Positions 1 to 5,021 of a stretch of DNA of 8,484 bases are shown here, in pieces; positions within the stretch are counted from its first letter, which is position 1, and every line of letters starts with the position of its first letter. Below the pieces are notes generated by a model. It ran no database searches and had not been told where the DNA came from. It saw nothing but the letters and a program-made list of their open reading frames with translations. The stretch is taken from NCBI GenBank assembly GCA_029864225.1, contig JAOTTU010000083.1, forward strand, positions 1-8,484, read 5' to 3'. The position numbers were made by a program, and so were the translations under genes. This DNA comes from Gammaproteobacteria bacterium. Lineage in GTDB: Bacteria; Pseudomonadota; Gammaproteobacteria; UBA9214.

Positions 1-643
1 GACCCACTACCTGTCCGCGCGCACCCACAGCGACAAGCCGCTGAAACTGTCCTTCCAGGTGTCCGACAAGGCCTATGAGACCCAGCACATCACCATCAAG
101 GACAAGCGCAAGGTCAACCCGGAAAAACGCGACATGGAACGCATCAGCCGCGAACAGAAACAGATCAAGGCCGCCCTGCGCAACTGGAGCGATACCGACA
201 CAGTGTCGCTGCAATTCCTCAAACCGGTTGACGGACCGACCAGCAGTACCTTTGGTCTGCGGCGGTTCTTCAATGAGCAACCGCGCAAGCCGCACAGCGG
301 TCTGGACATTGCCGCTCCCGAAGGCACACCGATCCGGGCCCCCGCCCCCGGCACCATCATCAATACCGGTGACTACTTCTTCAACGGCAACACCGTGTTC
401 ATCGATCACGGCCAGGGGCTGGTGACCATGTACTGTCACATGCACCGGATCGACGTCGAGAGCGGACAGCAGGTGGCGGCCGGCGAGGTCATCGGCGCGG
501 TCGGAATGACCGGCCGCGTCACCGGCCCGCACCTGCACTGGGGTGTCAGCCTCAATGACAGCCGCGTGGACCCCACGCTGTTCATAACCGAAACGGAAAC
601 CGCAGCCACAGGCATGACAGATATCGGAGGTACCACCCCGTGA
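1..643 (+). CDS. M23 family zinc metallopeptidase, 3' part (N-terminus outside window)
   Basis: C-terminal 213 residues of an M23 (LytM/lysostaphin-type) endopeptidase; the reading frame is open from position 2 with no stop, so the gene begins upstream. Numbering from position 2, a linker rich in charged residues (about 20-70) precedes the peptidase domain (about 78-200). Visible zinc-site motifs are the HxxxD of PHSGLD (H98, D102), the HMH near residue 146, and the HLHW motif (H177, H179). In this family the enzyme cuts peptide cross-links of peptidoglycan, usually in the periplasm or cell envelope; the signal peptide would lie outside the window. All expected metal ligands are present, so it is probably active rather than an EnvC/NlpD-like degenerate activator. 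A GTG at position 59 is an internal codon, not a convincing start. The stop overlaps the next gene by four bases, indicating co-transcription. Confidence 0.93.
   Translation, partial: THYLSARTHSDKPLKLSFQVSDKAYETQHITIKDKRKVNPEKRDMERISREQKQIKAALRNWSDTDTVSLQFLKPVDGPTSSTFGLRRFFNEQPRKPHSGLDIAAPEGTPIRAPAPGTIINTGDYFFNGNTVFIDHGQGLVTMYCHMHRIDVESGQQVAAGEVIGAVGMTGRVTGPHLHWGVSLNDSRVDPTLFITETETAATGMTDIGGTTP
626..630 (+). promoter_or_regulatory. Ribosome binding site GGAGG for the GTG-started small gene
   Basis: A perfect GGAGG sits inside the end of the peptidase gene, nine bases before the GTG at 640. It supports that non-ATG start and the GTGA stop/start overlap, and so supports reality of the small downstream gene. 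Confidence 0.7.
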
Positions 644-861
644 AGCCACTGAACCAGTATGAATTAGCGGACCTCAAACGCATCTACCGGACCCTGCATG
701 GACAGCTGCAGCAGGATTTCGAGTTGCTGGATTCCGACCTGCTGCATGACCTGCAGGGTTTTTTGCAGGACCGGGCCCGGGGGGACGGGGTCGATGTCTC
801 GGTCCATGCCCAGTGGTCCGCCTGGCTGAACGAGGGCAAGCCGGTCAGCTGCAGGCTGTAA
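640..861 (+). CDS. Small conserved-looking protein of unknown function coupled to M23 peptidase
   Basis: Encodes 73 residues starting with GTG, whose first four bases GTGA contain the stop of the peptidase gene; a GGAGG lies nine bases upstream. The protein has no signal peptide, no membrane segment and no cysteine pattern (one Cys, near the end). It looks largely helical: a first amphipathic stretch around residues 6-26 (ELADLKRIYRTL), a second around 30-46 (DSDLLHDLQGFLQ), then a short C-terminal part with two Trp residues (QWSAWL). I do not recognise a named family and assign no function. Translational coupling suggests that it is made with the peptidase, but a cytoplasmic helical protein would not share its compartment. 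The strong ribosome binding site and tight coupling make it likely to be a real gene. Confidence 0.7.
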   Translation: MKPLNQYELADLKRIYRTLHGQLQQDFELLDSDLLHDLQGFLQDRARGDGVDVSVHAQWSAWLNEGKPVSCRL

Positions 862-888
862 CGGATTCGGCACACTGCTGATACATTT

Positions 889-921
889 GATACCTTCTCC
901 CCTTCAAGGGGAGAAGGTATC
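889..921. repeat. Perfect 16-bp inverted repeat (hairpin) between convergent genes
   Basis: Arms at 889-904 and 906-921 are exact reverse complements around one central base, with the core CTTCTCCCCTT/AAGGGGAGAAG. It would form a stem of about 14 bp with a 5-nt loop in either transcript. No T-run follows on either strand, so it is not a classic intrinsic terminator. Its position between convergent stops (861 and 1006) suits a bidirectional 3'-end or mRNA-stabilising element, or a dispersed intergenic repeat. Confidence 0.75.
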
Positions 922-949
922 AACACAACAAACAGCCCCCTGATTAATA

Positions 950-979
950 TCCCTCTCCCCAAACCCCCAGGGAGAGGGA
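950..979. repeat. Second inverted repeat (10-bp stem, purine/pyrimidine arms)
   Basis: Arms TCCCTCTCCC (950-959) and GGGAGAGGGA (970-979) are exact complements around a 10-nt C-rich loop. It is 28 bases from the first hairpin and has a similar CTCCCC/GGGGAG composition. Intergenic dyads with CCCTCTCCC/GGGAGAGGG arms are a kind of sequence I associate with dispersed repeats in gammaproteobacterial genomes. No T-run follows, so termination is not shown. Confidence 0.6.
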
Positions 980-1005
980 GTTGACGGGACAGCAATGACC
1001 CCAAA

Positions 1006-1503
1006 CTACAAATTCGCCTCCAGCACCTCCCGATAGAGCACCGCATCGGCCTCGCTGAAACAGCAGGCGATGATCCGCTCGAAACGTGCTGCATAGGCAT
1101 GCATGGCCCTGACGGCAATAACGGCCGCCTGGTCCTTGGGGAAACCGTAGACGCCGGTGCTGATGCCAGGAAAGGCAATGCTGCGGACATTATTGGCCAG
1201 CGCCAGTTGCAGGCTGTTGACATAGCAGGACCTCAGCAATTCCGGCTCCCCCTCCCCCCCGCCATGCCACACCGGACCGACCGTGCTGATCACATGGCGT
1301 GCAGGCAGGCGGAAACCCGGCGAGATCTTTGCCTCCCCGGTCTTGCAACCGCCCAGCGTCCGGTTGTAGGCCAGCAGTTCCGGACCGGCGGCACGATGGA
1401 TCGCGCCATCCACACCACCACCGCCCAGCAGGCTGTTATTGGCCGCGTTGACGATGGCATCCACTTCCATGGCGGTAATATCTCCGCAAGCCACCTCGAT
1501 CAT
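1006..1503 (-). CDS. ymdB: Macrodomain protein, YmdB-like O-acetyl-ADP-ribose deacetylase
   Basis: 165-residue single macrodomain of usual length for the YmdB/MacroD-type class, which hydrolyses O-acetyl-ADP-ribose and, in some members, removes ADP-ribose from acidic side chains. The diagnostic motifs are present in order: GDIT (7-10), VNAAN (18-22), the GGGGVDGAIHRAAG loop (27-40) and the second ADP-ribose loop PGISTGVYGFP (112-122). The residues matching the catalytic Asn and Asp of E. coli YmdB (N25 and D35) are N22 and D32, so activity is expected. I chose the ATG at 1503 because the domain begins there (MIEVACGDIT) and a GAGGAGA lies ten bases upstream; the frame stays open further upstream to 1581, but that extension has no domain content and would run into the divergent gene. 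Cytoplasmic. It converges on the small gene ending at 861 and diverges from the [2Fe-2S] gene at 1634. Confidence 0.92.
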   Translation of the reverse strand: MIEVACGDITAMEVDAIVNAANNSLLGGGGVDGAIHRAAGPELLAYNRTLGGCKTGEAKISPGFRLPARHVISTVGPVWHGGGEGEPELLRSCYVNSLQLALANNVRSIAFPGISTGVYGFPKDQAAVIAVRAMHAYAARFERIIACCFSEADAVLYREVLEANL

Positions 1504-1542
1504 GGGATAGCGGTCTCCTCTACCAGTTATTGTCCAACCCCC

Positions 1543-1548
1543 AGTATA
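1543..1548 (-). promoter_or_regulatory. ymdB: Possible -10 element for the macrodomain gene
   Basis: Read on the minus strand this is TATACT, five of six matches to the sigma70 -10 consensus, 39 bases before the macrodomain ATG. I find no good -35 at 16-18 bases upstream, so this is only a candidate, resting on the -10 match and on the divergent 130-bp spacer in which it lies. Confidence 0.28.
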
Positions 1549-1590
1549 GTCGAGCCGGGTGCTGGCACAGTTGCAGCGCACAGGATATGG

Positions 1591-1598
1591 TAACGTTA
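1591..1598. promoter_or_regulatory. 8-bp palindrome in divergent control region, possible operator
   Basis: TAACGTTA is a perfect 8-bp palindrome 35 bases before the ATG of the helix-turn-helix/[2Fe-2S] gene, inside the 130-bp region shared with the macrodomain gene. It could be an operator half or core, but a palindrome this short can occur by chance and I see no second copy nearby. Confidence 0.2.
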
Positions 1599-1633
1599 GT
1601 CACTCTCAATACCGGGGCTGTTCGGGGGAACAT

Positions 1634-3109
1634 ATGCCGCGTCTGATTACACTTTCAAGGGCAGCACGCCTGGTGGGCGTCAAGCGTGGCGCACTGCAGA
1701 AAAAGATCCGTTCAGGCGAGTTGCGCACCTTTGAAGGCGAAATCCTCCTGCCTGATCTGCTGCATGCCTACCCGCAGACACAGGTGGAAGACACCAGCAT
1801 GCTCGAGCGCGTCGAGCAGATCATGGAACAGGCCGTCAACAAGATTGTACGTCCACCCGATGTCGCCCCGGACACGGACACACTGGCAGCACGCGTCCTG
1901 GCACTCAGCCATGAACTGGCACATGCCCGGCACAAGGCGCGCCGATACTCAGTTCTGGTTGACGCCCTCAAGGACAAATTCCAGGAACTCGCGCAGCAAG
2001 ACGATACCTCCCGGGACGCGGCATTTAGTAAACTCAGCGACTGGTTTTTCCAGGCGCTGGAAGCGGGTGATCCGGCGGACGAAGCAAACGAAGACATCGT
2101 AGCGAAGGAGGCTTTCCTCAGAGTCATGGCCGCACAGATACGCATCCTGCCAAGCGGGCACGAATTCTTTGTCGAAGGATCCGACTCCATCCTGGAAGCG
2201 GGTCTGCGCAGCGGACTGGCCTTGAACTACGGCTGCAGCAGCGGCAATTGCGGGCTCTGCAAGGCCAAGGTGGTCTCCGGCCAGGTGAAGAAGATCTGTC
2301 CGCATGACTATGTACTGACGGAGACCGAGAAGGGCCTGGGATATATCCTCATCTGCTCGAACACGGCCGTGACCGACGTGGTGCTCGAGGCCGACGAGGC
2401 ACTCGGGGCACGCGATATCCCTCACCAGGAGATCGACATCCGCATCAAGAAGGTCGAACGTCCGGATGATCGGGTGCTGATTCTGCACACCAAGACCCCG
2501 CGCACCAACCGCTTGCGCTTTCTGGCGGGCCAGTACCTGTCACTGGAGGCCAACGGCATGCCGGCACTGGACTGCTCGATCGCCAGCTGCCCCTGCGACG
2601 ATATGAACCTCCAGTTCCATCTTCCGATCGTATCCGGCAATCCCTTTATTGAATACCTGCTCAACACCACCCCGCAGAATGACGTCATCAGCATCCAGGG
2701 GCCGCACGGTGAATTTGTGCTCAACGAGGAATCCCCACGCTCGCTGGTCTTTATCGCCTGCAATGCAGGCTTTGGCCCCGTCAAGAGCCTGATCGAACAT
2801 GCCATGGCGCTGGATTTCGCCGAGCATATCCATCTCTACTGGATCGTAACCGCAGGCAACAGTCACTACCTGGAGAACCTGTGCCGCTCGTGGGCGGATG
2901 CCCTGGACAATTTCCACTACACGTCACTGGTTAGTGACACCGAGACAGGCGTCAAAGACCTGCTGCCGAACATCATCAACGATTTCGATAATCTGAAGAA
3001 CTACGACTGCTATGCCTGCGTCCCCGGACCGCTGGTGGAAACCTTCGAGTCGTCGCTGTGCAGGCACGGGCTGCCGGGAAAACAACTGCACATGGAACCG
3101 ATCCGATAG
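1634..3109 (+). CDS. Helix-turn-helix / [2Fe-2S] ferredoxin / ferredoxin-reductase-like fusion protein, putative redox regulator
   Basis: 491 residues. Residues 1-48 resemble a MerR/excisionase-type helix-turn-helix with wing (SRAARLVGVKRGALQKKIRSG, then a short beta-like stretch and PDLLHAYP). Residues 52-70 and 84-122 are probably helical, possibly a dimerising linker. Residues 167-255 are a plant-type [2Fe-2S] ferredoxin with the complete ligand set C201-x4-C206-x2-C209-x31-C241. Residues 263-365 match the flavin-binding barrel of the ferredoxin-NADP reductase family and 368-491 the nucleotide domain, as in CDP-6-deoxy-glucoseen reductase-like and oxygenase-reductase proteins. The cofactor motifs are unusual: the RxYS site reads LDCS (312-315), the GGTG loop reads CNAG (376-379) and the CGPP motif reads CVPG (462-465). 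The ATG at 1634 is chosen because the helix-turn-helix starts there and GGGGGA lies just upstream; the frame extends to a GTG at 1559 without useful content. No signal or membrane segment, so cytoplasmic. DNA binding and redox sensing are inferred, not shown; an electron-transfer reductase with a vestigial N-terminal domain is the alternative. Confidence 0.85.
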   Translation: MPRLITLSRAARLVGVKRGALQKKIRSGELRTFEGEILLPDLLHAYPQTQVEDTSMLERVEQIMEQAVNKIVRPPDVAPDTDTLAARVLALSHELAHARHKARRYSVLVDALKDKFQELAQQDDTSRDAAFSKLSDWFFQALEAGDPADEANEDIVAKEAFLRVMAAQIRILPSGHEFFVEGSDSILEAGLRSGLALNYGCSSGNCGLCKAKVVSGQVKKICPHDYVLTETEKGLGYILICSNTAVTDVVLEADEALGARDIPHQEIDIRIKKVERPDDRVLILHTKTPRTNRLRFLAGQYLSLEANGMPALDCSIASCPCDDMNLQFHLPIVSGNPFIEYLLNTTPQNDVISIQGPHGEFVLNEESPRSLVFIACNAGFGPVKSLIEHAMALDFAEHIHLYWIVTAGNSHYLENLCRSWADALDNFHYTSLVSDTETGVKDLLPNIINDFDNLKNYDCYACVPGPLVETFESSLCRHGLPGKQLHMEPIR

Positions 3110-3112
3110 CGG

Positions 3113-3490
3113 TCATTTCACAACCTTGAGGCTCGGGCGCCTGGGGTGCGTCGGCGAGGGATCATCGGGTGCGGGGCCCACCTCATCCTCACTGAAGACC
3201 ATGCCGCGGCCGTTCTCCTTGGCGTAGATGGCGAGCACGGCATCGATCGGGACATACACATCCGTTGCAATACCGCCAAATCGGGCACGGAATCCGATCG
3301 CGTCATTGCCCAGCATCAGCCCCTCGACAGCATCGGGGCTGACATTGAGCACGATCTTGCCATTCTGGCCGTGCTGGCGCGGCACCTCGACGCCCTCCCC
3401 CTCGATGTCCACCAGCAAATAGGGGGTCATGGTATTGTCAAGAATCCATTCATGAATGGACCTGATCAGGTAGGGGCGACTGGAGTTCAT
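3113..3490 (-). CDS. sspB: ClpXP protease specificity-enhancing factor SspB
   Basis: 125-residue cytoplasmic adaptor that binds ssrA-tagged peptides and delivers them to ClpXP, aiding disposal of stalled-ribosome products. The folded substrate-binding domain covers about residues 4-100 (RPYLIRSIHEWILDN, then IVLNVSPDAV, then the conserved ARFGG and VPIDAVLAIYAKENG blocks). The C-terminus RPSLKVVK matches the ClpX-docking tail of E. coli SspB, which ends RPALRVVK. The acidic, Pro-rich linker between them is short (about 20 residues), making the protein about 40 residues shorter than the E. coli form, as in many other bacteria. The ATG at 3490 fits the family start, but I see no Shine-Dalgarno sequence before it: the upstream 20 bases are U- and C-rich. 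It follows sspA after 116 bases and is the last gene of the pet-ssp cluster; its stop lies only three bases from the stop of the convergent [2Fe-2S] gene. Confidence 0.95.
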   Translation of the reverse strand: MNSSRPYLIRSIHEWILDNTMTPYLLVDIEGEGVEVPRQHGQNGKIVLNVSPDAVEGLMLGNDAIGFRARFGGIATDVYVPIDAVLAIYAKENGRGMVFSEDEVGPAPDDPSPTHPRRPSLKVVK

Positions 3491-3491
3491 A

Positions 3492-3531
3492 GCGAAAAAG
3501 ATACAAGAGAATGGCGTAAAGATACAGAGAA
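3492..3531. repeat. Imperfect tandem direct repeat upstream of sspB
   Basis: Two copies of about 18-20 bp, 3492-3511 and 3514-3531 on the plus strand, share GCG, AAAGATAC and AGAGAA, with small indels between. They fill the leader just before the sspB start and replace the place where a ribosome binding site would be expected. They may be a decayed intergenic repeat; a regulatory role is not shown. Confidence 0.55.
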
Positions 3532-3606
3532 AGCGGCCTCCGGACTGTCGCGAAGGGGAATATCCAGGGCGAGGCGGGTGTGAACCGGGGGCCGGTGGGG
3601 CGGGAC

Positions 3607-4233
3607 CTACTCCATCATTTCCTGTTCGGCCTCTGACAGGCTGGCCTGGAAGGACTCCCGCGCAAACATGCGCTCGGCATATTGCAGCACCGGCTTCGCC
3701 TGACGGGGCAGATCGATCCGGTAGCGTTTCAGGCGCCAGAGAATGGGAACGATGGTGGCATCCACCAGCGTAAATTCATCGCTCAGGAAGTAAGGTTTGG
3801 CGTTGAATACCTCGGCACTGGACGTCAGGCTGTCGCGCAGAATCTTGCGTGCCTTGCTGGAAGTCTTCTCACCCTTGGATTCCAGGGCCGTCACCAGTTC
3901 GTACCAGTCCTTCTCGATGCGGTACAGCGCCAGGCGGGTGCGCGCACGTGAGACCGGGTCGACCGGCATAAGCGGCGGGTGTGGAAAGCGCTCATCCAGG
4001 TATTCCATGATGGCCCGGGGGTCGTACAGTACCAGCTCCCGATCCACCAGTGTCGGCACCGTATTGTACGGGTTCAGATCGATCAGGTCTTCAAACTTGT
4101 TACCCGCAACGACATCCAGGATCTCCACCGTGATGCCCTTCTCCGCAAGCACCACGCGTACCCGGTGACTCTCCGGACAGGTCGGCGAGGAAAACAGGGT
4201 CATCACTGAACGTCGATTGGCAACCAGAGCCAT
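3607..4233 (-). CDS. sspA: Stringent starvation protein A, RNA polymerase-associated GST-fold regulator
   Basis: 208 residues, close to the 212 of E. coli SspA. In E. coli it binds RNA polymerase during starvation and acid stress, activates phage P1 late genes and lowers H-NS levels; in other gammaproteobacteria it is linked to virulence and stress. It has an N-terminal thioredoxin-like domain (about 9-87) and an all-helical GST C-terminal domain (about 93-205). Clear family blocks are NRRSVMTLFS, VVLAEKG, DLIDLNPYNTVPTLVDREL and MEYLDERFPHPPLMP. The surface Pro-His-Pro that E. coli SspA needs for function (84-86) is at the same numbers here. A Cys at 19 in SPTCPES is not part of a CxxC pair, and the protein is expected to have no glutathione transferase activity. 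The ATG at 4233 has AGAGGGA seven bases upstream. It lies 47 bases after petC and 116 before sspB, probably in one transcript with them. Confidence 0.97.
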   Translation of the reverse strand: MALVANRRSVMTLFSSPTCPESHRVRVVLAEKGITVEILDVVAGNKFEDLIDLNPYNTVPTLVDRELVLYDPRAIMEYLDERFPHPPLMPVDPVSRARTRLALYRIEKDWYELVTALESKGEKTSSKARKILRDSLTSSAEVFNAKPYFLSDEFTLVDATIVPILWRLKRYRIDLPRQAKPVLQYAERMFARESFQASLSEAEQEMME

Positions 4234-4266
4234 AAGGCCATCCCTCTAATGCTAGTAGTCCGAAAC

Positions 4267-4279
4267 CCGGGTAACCCGG
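4267..4279 (-). other. Short GC-rich intercistronic hairpin between petC and sspA
   Basis: CCGGG (4267-4271) and CCCGG (4275-4279) form a 5-bp stem with a 3-nt loop one base after the petC stop. No T-run follows on the minus strand, so it is more likely an mRNA-stability or processing element than a terminator, or it may be chance. The small size keeps confidence low. Confidence 0.3.
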
Positions 4280-4280
4280 A

Positions 4281-5021
4281 TCAGTGCACGTCTTTCCAGA
4301 AATCCTTTTTCATCAGATAAGCGACGACGAGGAATGCCAGCAAAAACATGATTACCTTTACGCCCAGACTACGCCGTTCATACTTGGCGGGCTCGCCCAT
4401 GTAGTCGAGGAAATTGACCAGGTCCCGAATTGCGCGATCGTATTCCTTCGGCGACAGCTTGCCCGGCTCAACCAGCTCGAGTTCCACCACCTTTGTTTCG
4501 GTACCGTCGTGGTCCTTCACGGTGGTGATTACCGGTTCCTGCCAGCCCTGCAGCTCCCACAAAACATGGGGCATGCCGACATCCGGAAAGACCAGGTTGT
4601 TAATGCCGATCAGGCGCGAGTCGTCCCGGTAGAAGGTGCGCATGTAGGTATACAGCCAGTCGACACCGCGGGCACGCGCAATGACCGACAGGTCAGGTGG
4701 CACGGTACCAAACCATTCCTTGGCATCGTCGGCGGCCGTGGCCACGGTCATCAGGTCCCCGACCTTGCCGCCCGTGAACATCAGGTTTTCGGCGACCAGC
4801 CGCTCGTCGATCCCCAGGTCCTTGCCGATGCGCTCGTAACGCATCAGGCCCGCTGAGTGGCAGCTCAGGCAATAGTTCACAAACAGGCGTGCACCGCGCT
4901 GCAGTGACCGGGTATTGGTTGGATCGATGTTGGCCTCATCGATATGTACCCCTCCACCACCGGCTGCCAGTACCGGGGCGGGCAAGACCATCAGTAACAA
5001 TGCAAAGATTCGGTTCTTCAT
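4281..5021 (-). CDS. petC: Cytochrome c1 of the cytochrome bc1 complex
   Basis: 246-residue membrane-anchored c-type cytochrome that takes electrons from the Rieske cluster and passes them to soluble cytochrome c on the periplasmic side. An N-terminal signal peptide (about 1-19/20, ending VLA-A) is followed by the haem attachment site CLSCH (51-55). The likely distal haem ligand is M150 in FPDVGMPHVLW, a typical cytochrome c1 block. A single C-terminal membrane anchor spans about 221-237 (VKVIMFLLAFLVVAYLM) with a positively charged cytoplasmic end. The length is usual for the proteobacterial protein. Its ATG overlaps the petB stop by four bases (ATGA), showing translational coupling. It is the last of the three bc1 subunits here. 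Confidence 0.96.
   Translation of the reverse strand: MKNRIFALLLMVLPAPVLAAGGGGVHIDEANIDPTNTRSLQRGARLFVNYCLSCHSAGLMRYERIGKDLGIDERLVAENLMFTGGKVGDLMTVATAADDAKEWFGTVPPDLSVIARARGVDWLYTYMRTFYRDDSRLIGINNLVFPDVGMPHVLWELQGWQEPVITTVKDHDGTETKVVELELVEPGKLSPKEYDRAIRDLVNFLDYMGEPAKYERRSLGVKVIMFLLAFLVVAYLMKKDFWKDVH

Noticed and set aside
1504..1581. Upstream extension of the macrodomain protein to 1581
   Set aside because: The added 26 residues match nothing in macrodomains; the ATG at 1503 has its own GAGGAGA and matches the family start.
1559..1633. Upstream GTG start at 1559 for the [2Fe-2S] fusion
   Set aside because: It would add 25 residues without domain content; the ATG at 1634 directly begins the helix-turn-helix and follows a purine-rich site.
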